Source: Calothrix sp. NIES-2100 (GTDB taxonomy: Bacteria; Cyanobacteriota; Cyanobacteriia; Cyanobacteriales; Nostocaceae). Taken from it: a DNA stretch of 64,000 nt. The notes beneath the pieces were generated by a model that saw only the letters and a program-made list of their open reading frames with translations, was not told the origin of the DNA and made no database searches. The translations under genes were made by a program, and so were the position numbers. Positions 15,263 through 23,442 of the stretch are shown one piece after another (the stretch's first letter is position 1; every line of letters begins with the position of its first letter). The stretch is from the NCBI RefSeq assembly GCF_002368195.1, contig NZ_AP018178.1:6770645-6834644 (forward strand), in the 5' to 3' direction.

Positions 15263-15988
15263 GGCATCGGCAATCAGTAAATAGAAAAGATGGATGTAGG
15301 ACTTAGGGGTATCTCCTAAATACGAGTCTTAACCAGAATTACTCCACTACCACACTCTAGCAGGGGGATCAATTATCTGCTAAAGTTCTTTACAGAAACC
15401 GCAATTTGTAATCTATTTATACAAATTTCTCAGAAACAAGGTATTTTATTCCAATTTTAAAAATATTTATCTATCTTTACAGTGAATAGCTTCTAACTGG
15501 TTTACGCTCTTTTATTCAGTCAGAAAAACTATGAGAAAAAGTATTGGCTACGGAGATTTTAACTTGATGATGTTCAAAAATTGTGTCTGATTCTCACCCC
15601 TCAACAATCAGCTTTTGAACCTTGCGACTAAAAATCTAGTGCCTAAGTGCATCTTCAGGATGGGAAAGCGATCGCCACAAGCTCAGCAATGTACTTGATA
15701 GCACTCAGCCCAAAAATACGGCAACTCGCAATATATAAGTCAAATCGCAAATGATCTGTCTTTGCTTAGGCGTTTATCCCAGCAGACTCCATTTTGTAAA
15801 TATTTTGTTATAGTATTTAACATAACTACATACAACTGTTGACCTCATGCGGTAAACCACTAAACAAGGAAACGCCCAATACCTTAATGAGTATTACTTA
15901 CCGACATCAGCGAAGAAATTAGCTTCAAACGAATATTAGTCAGCATTCACCCTCTAGTTGTCGCCCAATTTGGGCGCAGGAGCCAGCG
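15263..15988. other. Intergenic region and long leader of nblA
   Basis: About 725 AT-rich bases without a convincing gene. The part 15781-15988 precedes nblA and should contain its promoter and a leader of about 150 bases. No ribosomal or tRNA signature was seen. Confidence 0.6.
15807..15826 (+). promoter_or_regulatory. Candidate nblA promoter element with inverted repeat
   Basis: GTTAT (15807-15811) and ATAAC (15822-15826) are perfect inverted halves 10 bases apart. They overlap TATAGT (15809-15814), a good -10 hexamer. nblA is known to be induced by nitrogen starvation through NtcA and other regulators. This site does not match the NtcA consensus GTA-N8-TAC exactly, so the binding protein is unknown. 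Confidence 0.35.
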
Positions 15989-16186
15989 ATGAATCAGCCT
16001 ATAAAATTATCTTTAGAACAAGAATTTAGCCTGAGAAGCTTTACTGACCAAGTGCAGTATATGTCTCTTGAACAAGCCCAGGCATTTTTGCTCAAACTAT
16101 ATGAGCAGATGTTGATACAGGAAACAGCTTACAAGGAATTGCTGAAACAGGAGTGGAAACTAGACTCAGGTGCATTCTCTGGGTAA
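15989..16186 (+). CDS. nblA: Phycobilisome degradation protein NblA
   Basis: 65 residues, the normal size. NblA binds phycobiliprotein alpha subunits and the ClpC chaperone, and so delivers phycobilisomes to proteolysis during nutrient starvation. The sequence LSLEQEFSLRSFTDQVQYMS, then QAQAFLLKLYEQMLIQE and YKELLKQEW contains the two-helix NblA core. AGGAGCC lies about 7 bases upstream of ATG 15989. A hairpin at 16261 ends the unit. A Clp protease subunit gene is nearby (clpP, 11009) but not in an operon with it. Confidence 0.95.
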   Translation: MNQPIKLSLEQEFSLRSFTDQVQYMSLEQAQAFLLKLYEQMLIQETAYKELLKQEWKLDSGAFSG

Positions 16187-16260
16187 AGTTGAGAAGCAAA
16201 TATAGCCATCTGGTTTGAGATTTTGAAAAAATTCCTTACACTTGAAGCTGAATTGTATAG

Positions 16261-16283
16261 TAGGCTGGGCATTGCCTAGCCTA
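16261..16283 (+). terminator. Hairpin after nblA
   Basis: TAGGCTGGGCA and TGCCTAGCCTA form a 10-of-11-bp stem 75 bases after the nblA stop. No long T run follows, so termination strength is uncertain. Confidence 0.5.
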
Positions 16284-16431
16284 TGTGTATTCTTCACTAG
16301 TCATCTGACTTTTGATTCACAAAAACAAAAAACGAGGTAAGAGCTTGTTAGCATGACTACTGGAGTACGTCTTCACCTAGCTCAGAGGCGTTGATAATTA
16401 AGCCGAAGAAGTTTTGCGGAGGCAAATCTCT

Positions 16432-17235
16432 ATGTTTAACAGCCTGACAAGTTCATCCAATCCTACTGACGGTGATTGGGGAGAGCGTTTACTTAACACC
16501 GTTGCTAGCAAAACAATTCGCTACCTATTTACTCAAAGCGAGTCGGTAGAAGTCTTTGTCCAATGCCATCCTTCGAGTAAACTTTTGCAAGGCAGCATCG
16601 ATAGTTTCAAAATGAGTGGGCGTGGGCTGGTTATTCGCGAAGATTTCCGAGCCGAAGAATTATCTTTCCAGACGGATGCTGTAGTAATTGATTTCAGCAA
16701 CGTTTTGAGAGGAAAACTGACTCTCAAGCAACCAACCCAAGCTATTGCCCAAGTTACCTTATCAGAAACCGGTATTAACCAAGCTTTTAACGCAGAACTG
16801 GTGATAAAGCGGCTGCAAAATCTTTCTTTGCCTGCTTTAAGTGACATTTCTGGCGGTGAGTTCGTCTCATTTGAAGGTATCCAGTTCCAGTTGTTACCCA
16901 ATAATGGGGTAAGGATTTTAGCTCAGGCTGATCTCAGCAACGGCGAAATCGTGCCGATTAGCTTAAGTGCAACCATAGCTATTGAACGGCGTCGCAGGCT
17001 TGTATTCTGTAACCCGAAGTTTGAAGCAGATACCGTGCCAGAATCTCAATGGAAAATTTCTCAAACCTTGAGCGCCGCATTAGCTGAAATTTTAAATCAC
17101 ATGGTGGATTTGGATCGCTTTGATCTTGATGGCATCACTATGCGGCTCAATCGATTAGAAACTCAAGATAAAAAGTTAATTTTCACTGGCTACGCACAAA
17201 TTGAACGCATCCCCAGTAGTAGTTCATCGCAATAA
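16432..17235 (+). CDS. DUF2993 (LmeA-like) domain protein
   Basis: 267 residues from ATG 16432, chosen because GGAGG (16418-16422) sits 9 bases upstream; a TTG at 16414 lies upstream of that site and is unlikely. The sequence carries the DUF2993 pattern: repeated short beta strands (EVFVQCHPSSKLLQGSIDSF, then GRGLVIREDFRAEELSFQT) and a terminal TGYAQIERI. In actinobacteria the related LmeA binds phospholipid and acts in lipoglycan synthesis. The cyanobacterial role is unknown. No signal peptide is visible, so it is probably cytoplasmic or thylakoid-surface associated. Confidence 0.85.
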   Translation: MFNSLTSSSNPTDGDWGERLLNTVASKTIRYLFTQSESVEVFVQCHPSSKLLQGSIDSFKMSGRGLVIREDFRAEELSFQTDAVVIDFSNVLRGKLTLKQPTQAIAQVTLSETGINQAFNAELVIKRLQNLSLPALSDISGGEFVSFEGIQFQLLPNNGVRILAQADLSNGEIVPISLSATIAIERRRRLVFCNPKFEADTVPESQWKISQTLSAALAEILNHMVDLDRFDLDGITMRLNRLETQDKKLIFTGYAQIERIPSSSSSQ

Positions 17236-17250
17236 TTTTGAGGATCAGCG

Positions 17251-17283
17251 AGATCCCCGACTTCTTGAAGAAGTCGGGGATCT
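17251..17283. repeat. 33-bp palindromic repeat, copy 2
   Basis: AGATCCCCGACTTC, centre TTGAA, GAAGTCGGGGATCT. It lies 15 bases after the DUF2993 stop, between convergent genes, where it could also end transcription. Confidence 0.85.
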
Positions 17284-17321
17284 GAACATCCGCGACTCAT
17301 CAGAAATTATGTGGTGAAGCA

Positions 17322-17804
17322 CTAGTCCAAGAAAAATTTTCTCGAGGTTGGGTTATCTTTGAGGGATTTAACAAAATCCTTCAAACTCAATAGCTTACCT
17401 GTGAAGGTGAACTTAGGTGTACCATTTTTAGAAATGATTTTCACCTCACCGTCTTGGATTTGAATTTGATTCTTAATGGTTTCCCATAAAGTGTCAAAGC
17501 TTTCGTCATCCTGACAACCATTGGCTTCGAGGAAGTGTTGGCGCACTTCGGTTTTGAGCGCTCTTGTTTCTGCTGCTTGGGTGCGCGCCTCAAAGTGTTT
17601 AATTACATCTTCATAGGAACTTTCTCTGAGAATTTTGTTTTCAGCTTGAACTTGCTCTAACTGCGTTTTTATATCTTGCAGTTGTGACGCTAAAACGGCT
17701 GACTTCTGGTATTGATCTTTTAAAGCCAGCTTTGCTTTGGCTAACAAGGCTTTGTAATCTAGCTCCTGTTGGTTTTGAATTGTTTCAGATTCCTGGGTAT
17801 TCAT
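17322..17804 (-). CDS. Coiled-coil protein of unknown function
   Basis: 160 residues. Residues about 15-95 form a long amphipathic helix (ALLAKAKLALKDQYQKSAVL, then LQDIKTQLEQVQAENKIL), a likely coiled coil. The C-terminal third is globular (DGEVKIISKNGTPKFTFTGK, then LKDFVKSLKDNP). It has no membrane segment and one cysteine. I recognise no characterised family. It is transcribed divergently from the protease gene at 18027. Confidence 0.75.
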   Translation of the reverse strand: MNTQESETIQNQQELDYKALLAKAKLALKDQYQKSAVLASQLQDIKTQLEQVQAENKILRESSYEDVIKHFEARTQAAETRALKTEVRQHFLEANGCQDDESFDTLWETIKNQIQIQDGEVKIISKNGTPKFTFTGKLLSLKDFVKSLKDNPTSRKFFLD

Positions 17805-17894
17805 AAAAAAATCTAATCTATTAATTTTGCTCTATTAAATAAATTTTATCTTTTATTACGAAAGTTGATTAATAATAAATGCAAATTTATCAAT

Positions 17895-17929
17895 AAAAAA
17901 CTCCATCCTCTTTTGGGTGGAGTTTTTGT
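17895..17929 (+). terminator. Terminator-shaped hairpin in a divergent intergenic region
   Basis: AAAAACTCCATCC (17896-17908) pairs with GGGTGGAGTTTTT (17915-17927) and ends in a T run. The flanking genes diverge, so neither should need a terminator here. It could end a short plus-strand RNA starting between 17805 and 17890 or attenuate a leader of the 18027 gene. The stem is also a good bidirectional signal. Confidence 0.5.
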
Positions 17930-18026
17930 CAAACAATTTTGGATTTTAGATTGACCTCATGCCTAAAGTCAGGGGCTTATCAATACAATAGCTGAAAATC
18001 CCAAATATATATTTCTGCCTTTAACA

Positions 18027-19220
18027 ATGAAACGAAGATATTTCTGTCGTTATCTTACATTAGGTTCTGCCAGTTTTGCTGGAATTATCAGCAGTAAGTC
18101 CTCTGCCATGATTCCTAAGTTATCCCAATCTAAATTACGTCATAATTGGGTAATTTTATACTGGATGCCCTACGATAACGACCTTGTGGACTTTGGTGAA
18201 CCAATTATTGAAATGCTGAAAACAGGGACAAAAAACTCAGCAGCAGTAGTAGTTGTTCAGTCTGACTACTTTGGCGATCAGAAAATGCGCCGTCGTAGCA
18301 TTATTAAGGGTGTGACAGAGGAAATTGCGATACCTGCGGCACACTTCGTGAACGCAGGTGAAGATAGTAGCGACATATCAGCATTCGTAGCATACCTTGA
18401 CTGGGCATATCAAAATTTTGATGCAAAACATTGGGCAGTTATCGTTGTGGGACATGCTGGTAAAGTTAACGAAGTTAGTCCTGATGACCACGGTTCGAGC
18501 AACCCAACACGCACATGGATTAGAGTTGATCAATTTGCCAATGCAGTGAGTCGGTTTAATCAGGCTACTAAGGGCAGAGTGGAGCTACTTTTCTTTCAAA
18601 ACTGCAATAAAGCTACACTGGAAGTTGTCTACGAAACCAGGAATTGCGCTCGATATACGCTTGCATCTCAGTTGAGGCTTGGTGCGCCAAATTATTACTA
18701 TGAAGGCTTTCTCGAACGACTAAATAAACCATCGCTTGGTGGATATGAGGCGGCGATCGCAATCATAGAATCTGAACGTGCTGATATGTATCATACACTC
18801 ACTTTGGTAGACAACCAAGCAGTTAAACATATCCCGGCTAAGCTTTCACGGCTGATTCAAATACTTCTGACCAACGATTCGCAAGCAATTGATTTGTCCA
18901 AGCTCTCAACTATCCGTTATTTTGGTGAGCAGTGTTGTGATGTGCTGACTTTGTTTGAGTATCTTTCAAAAAATATTAATCAAGCTAGTAATGCATTTAC
19001 TGAGTTTGCTGATTTTCTCAAATCATCAGTTATTGTTCATTATCAAACAGGTGGACAGCTTTATAGTAGACGGCGTTTAAAAAATAAGGCTGCGGAGAAA
19101 TTATGTGGACTTAGTTTATATCTTCCAGAAAATAGACAGGCTATTTCTCAATACAGTTCACTGGCTCTCTATCAAGGAGTTGATTTGGTCGGCTTATACA
19201 AAGAAATACTTCACAGTTAA
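18027..19220 (+). CDS. Clostripain-like (C11/caspase-fold) cysteine peptidase, exported
   Basis: 397 residues. The N-terminus KRRYFCRYLTLGSASFAG looks like a twin-arginine signal. After it, WVILYWMPYDNDL (41-53) is the opening strand of the C11 domain. The catalytic pair is visible as His143 (VIVVGHAG) and Cys193 (FFQNCNKATLEV). Peptidase C11 enzymes cleave after arginine and belong to clan CD with caspases. The His region GHAG and the Cys region differ from the usual GHGxG and DxC patterns, so activity is likely but not certain. No pro-peptide cleavage site is obvious. The gene appears to be monocistronic. Confidence 0.8.
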   Translation: MKRRYFCRYLTLGSASFAGIISSKSSAMIPKLSQSKLRHNWVILYWMPYDNDLVDFGEPIIEMLKTGTKNSAAVVVVQSDYFGDQKMRRRSIIKGVTEEIAIPAAHFVNAGEDSSDISAFVAYLDWAYQNFDAKHWAVIVVGHAGKVNEVSPDDHGSSNPTRTWIRVDQFANAVSRFNQATKGRVELLFFQNCNKATLEVVYETRNCARYTLASQLRLGAPNYYYEGFLERLNKPSLGGYEAAIAIIESERADMYHTLTLVDNQAVKHIPAKLSRLIQILLTNDSQAIDLSKLSTIRYFGEQCCDVLTLFEYLSKNINQASNAFTEFADFLKSSVIVHYQTGGQLYSRRRLKNKAAEKLCGLSLYLPENRQAISQYSSLALYQGVDLVGLYKEILHS

Positions 19221-19251
19221 TCAGTTTTCCGAGATTCGTAATTAGGACTAA

Positions 19252-19585
19252 GGGAACTCCAAGAAATAAATTATCCCAAATTGTAGGGGCGGGGTCACCC
19301 CCATTGGTGTCAACTTAACGTGAAACCCTTGCCTGGATATGATTTGATACAAAATCACGTACCACCAAGATCCGCGCTACCCCACCCCAGTTTTGCTGAC
19401 GCAAAACTTCCCCTCCCCTTGGCAAGGGGCCCCTCCCCTTGGCAAGGGGAGGGGATTGAGGGGTGGGGTAAAATGCCTGTGGAATAAGCGTTTTGACTTA
19501 AGTTGACACCAATGGGTGACCCCGCCCCTACGAGTTACGGGCTTGGTAAATTGATGATTGGAATATTTTTTTATTTGCAAGTCCC
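19252..19585. mobile_element. Family-B-like element carrying a nested element
   Basis: The left end GGGAACTCCAAGAAATAAAT and the right end, complement GGGACTTGCAAATAAAAAAA, resemble the family B ends at 12455 and 24340 and are flanked by TAA on each side. The middle is filled by another inverted-repeat element (19283-19530). The outer ends are diverged, so the relation is likely but not proven. Confidence 0.5.
19283..19530. mobile_element. Nested inverted-repeat element with internal palindrome
   Basis: GTAGGGGCGGGGTCACCC at the left and GGGTGACCCCGCCCCTAC at the right are complementary and extend through ATTGGTGTCAACTTAA and its complement, about 33 bp with a 2-base indel. Between them (19379-19470) a further palindrome is bounded by TACCCCACCCC and GGGGTGGGGTA, and contains two tandem copies of CCCCTCCCCTTGGCAAGG. 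So three inverted repeats are nested. The right end overlaps an upstream in-frame extension of the DUF255 gene. Confidence 0.75.
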
Positions 19586-19694
19586 TAAAGTCCTAACTAC
19601 GAACTTACCAACAGTAGTTTTTCCCGATCGGGTTCAAGGTGAAGGCTTTGGAGCGATAGACTGGGCAAAGAAGCCAACTAACTCCTATCCGATC

Positions 19695-21770
19695 ATGACT
19701 AACCGTCTTGTTGAAGCAAAGAGTCTCTACCTGCGGAAACACGCAGAAAACCCTATTGATTGGTGGCCTTGGGGTGACGAAGCGATCGCAACTGCAAGGG
19801 AAAAAAATCTCCCGATCTTTCTTTCTATTGGCTACTCTAGTTGTCACTGGTGTACTGTCATGGAAGGTGAGGCTTTTTCTGACCTCAATATTGCTGAGTA
19901 CATGAATGCTAATTTCCTCCCTATCAAAGTTGATAGGGAAGAAAGACCAGATATCGATAGCATCTATATGCAAGCTTTGCAAATGATGAGTGGTCAGGGG
20001 GGGTGGCCCTTAAATGTGTTTCTTTCTCCAGACGATTTAGTACCTTTTTATGCTGGTACTTATTTTCCTTTAGATCCACGTTACGGTCGTCCGGGGTTTT
20101 TACAAGTGCTGCAAGCGCTACGGCGTTACTACGATACAGAAAAAGATGATTTGCAACAGCGCAAAGCTGTCATGGTCGAAGCATTACTTACCTCGGCTGT
20201 GTTAAAAGATGGTACGGCTGAGGATGTTGCAGAAAATGAATTACTCCGCAAAAGCTGGGAAACTTGCACAGCTATACTTACGCCTAATCAATCTGGGAAT
20301 AGTTTCCCGATGATTCCCTATGGGGAATTAGTATTGCGCTTAAATCGGTTAAATTTTTCTTCTCGCTATGATGGGGCACAAGTTGTTACCCAGCGTGGGC
20401 TAGATTTAGCATTGGGTGGTATTTACGATCATGTGGGTGGTGGTTTCCACCGTTACACGGTTGACCATACTTGGACAGTACCGCATTTTGAGAAGATGCT
20501 TTACGACAATGGTCAAATTGTCGAGTATCTGGCGAATTTGTGGAGTGCAGGAGTAGAAGAACCGGCATTTGCCAGAGCGATCGCCAAAACTGTACAATGG
20601 CTCACAAAGGAAATGACTGCTCCTGAAGGTTATTTCTATGCAGCCCAAGATGCTGATAGTTTCACCGAACCCACAGCCGCAGAACCAGAGGAAGGAGCTT
20701 TTTACGTTTGGCGTTACAGCGAACTCACCCAACTGCTCACATCTGAGGAACTCGCAGAATTACAAAAGCAATTTACTGTTACCCCTAGCGGTAATTTTGA
20801 AGGGCAAAATGTGTTGCAAAGGCTACAAAAGGGGCAACTAAGTGAAAGCTTAGAAGTGTCTCTATGCAAGTTATTTGCTGAACGCTACGGGACAACACCT
20901 GAATCTTTAGATACTTTCCCCCGGGCTCGCAATAATCAAGAAGCGAAAACTTATAACTGGCCGGGACGCATTCCCTCAGTCACAGATACAAAGATGATTG
21001 TGGCGTGGAATAGCTTGATGATTTCCGGTTTAGCAAGGGCGGCGGTAGTATTTCAACAACCATCGTATTTGGAAATAGCAGCCAGAGCGGCAAACTTCAT
21101 TTTGGAGCATCAGTTTGTCGATGGGCGTTTTTACCGACTCAATTATGACAATCAACCCCATATTTTAGCGCAATCTGAAGATTACGCCTTTTTTATTAAA
21201 GCGCTACTAGATTTACATCAAGCTGCTTTGGGGATGGGAAATGAATCTTCCGCCTCATTGTGGTTAGAAAAAGCGATCGCATTACAAGATGAATTTAACG
21301 AATTCCTCTGGAGTGTAGAATTAGGTGGCTTCTACAACGCCGCATTTGATGCTAGCCAAGATTTAATTGTCCGGGAACGCAGTTATGTAGATAATGCTAC
21401 ACCCTCAGCCAACGGAATTGCGATCGCAAATCTTGTCCGTCTCACCTTACTCACCGATAATCTGCATTATCTAGATTTAGCCGAACAAGGTTTAAAAGCT
21501 TTTAAGAGTGTCATGAGTCGTGCTGCTCAAGCTTGTCCCAGTTTATTTACGGCTTTGGATTGGTATCGAAACTCAACCATAATTCGGAGTAATACTGAGC
21601 AAATCAAGTCACTTATCCCAAAATACTTGCCTACTGTAGTATTTGCAGCAGTATCAAATTTACCAGAAAACAGCATTGCCTTAGTTTGCCAAGGTTTGAA
21701 ATGCCTTGCACCAACAGAAAGTGTAGAACAATTGTGGCAACAAGTGCAGCAGAGTCAGAGTAGAGGATGA
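19695..21770 (+). CDS. DUF255 (YyaL/SPATA20) thioredoxin-fold protein
   Basis: 691 residues from ATG 19695. The frame is open further up to 19503, but that part is translated repeat-element sequence, and MTNRLVEAKSLYLRKHAENP is the normal family start. The N-terminal thioredoxin-like domain has GYSSCHWCTVMEGEAF with Cys50 and Cys53. The remainder has the six-hairpin glycosidase-like helical repeats of N-acylglucosamine-2-epimerase type (GGIYDHVGGGFHRYTVD, then WTVPHFEKMLYDNGQ). The human homologue is SPATA20; the bacterial function is unknown, with redox or carbohydrate-related roles proposed. Gene stands alone; next gene begins 142 bases later. Confidence 0.92.
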   Translation: MTNRLVEAKSLYLRKHAENPIDWWPWGDEAIATAREKNLPIFLSIGYSSCHWCTVMEGEAFSDLNIAEYMNANFLPIKVDREERPDIDSIYMQALQMMSGQGGWPLNVFLSPDDLVPFYAGTYFPLDPRYGRPGFLQVLQALRRYYDTEKDDLQQRKAVMVEALLTSAVLKDGTAEDVAENELLRKSWETCTAILTPNQSGNSFPMIPYGELVLRLNRLNFSSRYDGAQVVTQRGLDLALGGIYDHVGGGFHRYTVDHTWTVPHFEKMLYDNGQIVEYLANLWSAGVEEPAFARAIAKTVQWLTKEMTAPEGYFYAAQDADSFTEPTAAEPEEGAFYVWRYSELTQLLTSEELAELQKQFTVTPSGNFEGQNVLQRLQKGQLSESLEVSLCKLFAERYGTTPESLDTFPRARNNQEAKTYNWPGRIPSVTDTKMIVAWNSLMISGLARAAVVFQQPSYLEIAARAANFILEHQFVDGRFYRLNYDNQPHILAQSEDYAFFIKALLDLHQAALGMGNESSASLWLEKAIALQDEFNEFLWSVELGGFYNAAFDASQDLIVRERSYVDNATPSANGIAIANLVRLTLLTDNLHYLDLAEQGLKAFKSVMSRAAQACPSLFTALDWYRNSTIIRSNTEQIKSLIPKYLPTVVFAAVSNLPENSIALVCQGLKCLAPTESVEQLWQQVQQSQSRG

Positions 21771-21912
21771 TGTTTGGAACACAAGCTAGTACAGCAATGC
21801 AGAAATAAAGCTACCATCAAAAAGAACTGAAAAGCTTAATTCACCAACCTTTTGATTTTTGACTTACGCATAGCAGTACTAGTTTCCTTGAGATAGAAGC
21901 AGATCTATAACC

Positions 21913-22296
21913 ATGAATAAACAACCTGTACTGAAAAATATTAGCCCCATGATTCCGGCGGGTAGCGATATGGAAAAATCCATTGCTTTTTATGAACAAA
22001 AGCTTGGCTTTAAAACAGTACATAAAGAAGGTGATCCAGTCAAGATGGTAATTGTCAAACGCGACTGTGCAGAAATCTTTTTGCTAAGGAATGACGATCA
22101 ACATCTTGCACAAGGGACATCCTGTTGCATCCAAGTTGATAATATTGAGCAACTGTATCAGGAATTCCAAGCAAAAGGCGGACAAATGATTCATCCCAAG
22201 GGCCAGTTACACACAAAACCTTGGGGAATGAAAGAGTTTACGATTACTGATATAGCTGGCGTATGCATTACATTTTATGAGCCAGAAAACCTATAA
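21913..22296 (+). CDS. VOC-superfamily (glyoxalase/bleomycin-resistance-like) protein
   Basis: 127 residues, a single VOC unit of two beta-alpha-beta-beta-beta modules: SPMIPAGSDMEKSIAFYEQK, then GFKTV, and VDNIEQLYQEFQAKGG with IADIAGVCITFYEPENL-like end (here TDIAGVCITFYEPE). VOC proteins either bind metal and catalyse glyoxalase or dioxygenase reactions, or sequester drugs. The metal ligands cannot be assigned with certainty; the terminal Glu in FYEPE is a usual ligand. It lies 27 bases before mobA on the same strand and may be co-transcribed with it. Confidence 0.85.
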   Translation: MNKQPVLKNISPMIPAGSDMEKSIAFYEQKLGFKTVHKEGDPVKMVIVKRDCAEIFLLRNDDQHLAQGTSCCIQVDNIEQLYQEFQAKGGQMIHPKGQLHTKPWGMKEFTITDIAGVCITFYEPENL

Positions 22297-22323
22297 AGAC
22301 CACCCTAATTAACTCAGGTGAGG

Positions 22324-22983
22324 ATGAATACCAACAGCGAATTCACTGCTATTGTGCTAGCAGGTGGTCAAAGTTCTCGGATGGGTGAAGATAAAGCCTT
22401 GATTCCAATTCAAGGAATACCATTGCTACAGCGTGTTTGTAACATTGCTCAAGCTTGTGCTGATACCATTTATGTGGTCACTCCCTGGCCAGAACGTTAT
22501 CAACACTTGCTTCTACCTGGTTGTCAATTTATCCAAGAAATCCCTTTATCCCTCACCCCTCATCCCAGGTCGCCGAGCGGAGCCGTTCGCGGAGCGTCTC
22601 GAAGAGAGGCGCTGTCCCCCTCATCCCACGGCCCACTTGTGGGATTTTCTCAAGGACTGGCGCAGGTACAAACTGATTGGGTGCTGCTGCTGGCTTGCGA
22701 TTTGCCTAACTTAAAGGTACAGGTGTTGCAAGAATGGATTGCTAGGCTTGATAGTGTGGGAGATGATGCGATCGCAGCTTTGGCTCATCATCCAAAAGGA
22801 TGGGAACCTTTATGTGGTTTTTACCGCCGTCGCTGTTTACCGGAACTATTAGAGTTTATCAATCAAGGCGGGCGATCGTTTCAACAATGGCTCAAACAAC
22901 ATCCTGTGCAAGTTCTACCAGTGCTAGAACCAGAAATGTTGTTTAACTGTAATACCCCTGAAGATTTAGCTGAGAATCAATAA
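22324..22983 (+). CDS. mobA: Molybdenum cofactor guanylyltransferase MobA with in-frame repeat insertion
   Basis: 219 residues from ATG 22324; a GTG two codons upstream is an alternative, as AGGTGAGG directly precedes the ATG. MobA joins GMP to molybdopterin for bis-MGD enzymes such as nitrate reductase. The N-terminal LAGGQSSRMGEDKALIPI is the nucleotide-binding signature; GPLVGFSQGL and LACDLPNL (metal Asp) follow. Between FIQEIP and GPLVGF lies an unusual segment with SPSGAVRGASRREAL, encoded by a 47-bp dispersed repeat (22568-22614). The frame is kept, and the insertion is in a surface loop before GPLVGF, so activity may survive. Confidence 0.92.
   Translation: MNTNSEFTAIVLAGGQSSRMGEDKALIPIQGIPLLQRVCNIAQACADTIYVVTPWPERYQHLLLPGCQFIQEIPLSLTPHPRSPSGAVRGASRREALSPSSHGPLVGFSQGLAQVQTDWVLLLACDLPNLKVQVLQEWIARLDSVGDDAIAALAHHPKGWEPLCGFYRRRCLPELLEFINQGGRSFQQWLKQHPVQVLPVLEPEMLFNCNTPEDLAENQ
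22568..22614. repeat. 47-bp GC-rich dispersed repeat inside mobA
   Basis: Starts GGTCGCCGAGCGGAGCCG and ends AAGAGAGGCGCTG. An exact complement of all 47 bases lies at 34656-34702. Partial versions (CGCAGCGTCTC, AAGAGAGG) lie in both family A MITEs. Here it is translated as part of MobA. Confidence 0.9.
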
Positions 22984-23237
22984 ACTTTATGTAGACTTTA
23001 TTCAAAGGTTAAAGAATGAAATTAACTTAATTTTTTACCATTAATTTTACTTAACAATTCCTCACTACTGCGCTCTACAAAGACGCTTATTTCTGTGTTA
23101 TAAATTACATTTTTTACCAAAAGACAAATAAGAAATTAAACCTCATGTGAATTGTTGATGAATTGAAATATACCAAAAATTATTGAAACCATTAAAAAAT
23201 TTGTTTATTAAACATAATAATTTAGGCAAATATTCCT

Positions 23238-23345
23238 CTATATTGAATATAGGGATTTCTCAATAAGCCTTGTATAGATCCTAGCGAGTAACACAGTCAT
23301 CATCTTCCTCATGGATTTTGGCTGGTGTTTCTACTCGCTTTTTTC
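23238..23345 (+). terminator. Two hairpins with strong terminator; possible small RNA upstream of the 23443 gene
   Basis: CTATATTGAATATAG (23238-23252) is a short hairpin. AGCGAGTAACAC (23283-23294) pairs with GTGTTTCTACTCGCT (23325-23339, with a small bulge), followed by TTTTTTCTT. The second looks like a Rho-independent terminator. It is 255 bases past mobA, far for a mobA terminator, and so may end a short transcript beginning near 23180 or lie in the leader of the binding-protein gene. Confidence 0.45.
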
Positions 23346-23442
23346 TTGTGAAAAATTGTATAATATACCAATTTGATAAAAATCCGATAATCGGGTGCAG
23401 AGGTTACTATTTGTCCCGTATACATTCATCAAGGATTTTAAT

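Noticed and set aside
19503..19694. N-terminal extension of the DUF255 protein
   Set aside because: It is translated from the end of an inverted-repeat element, and the family starts at MTNRLVEAKSL.
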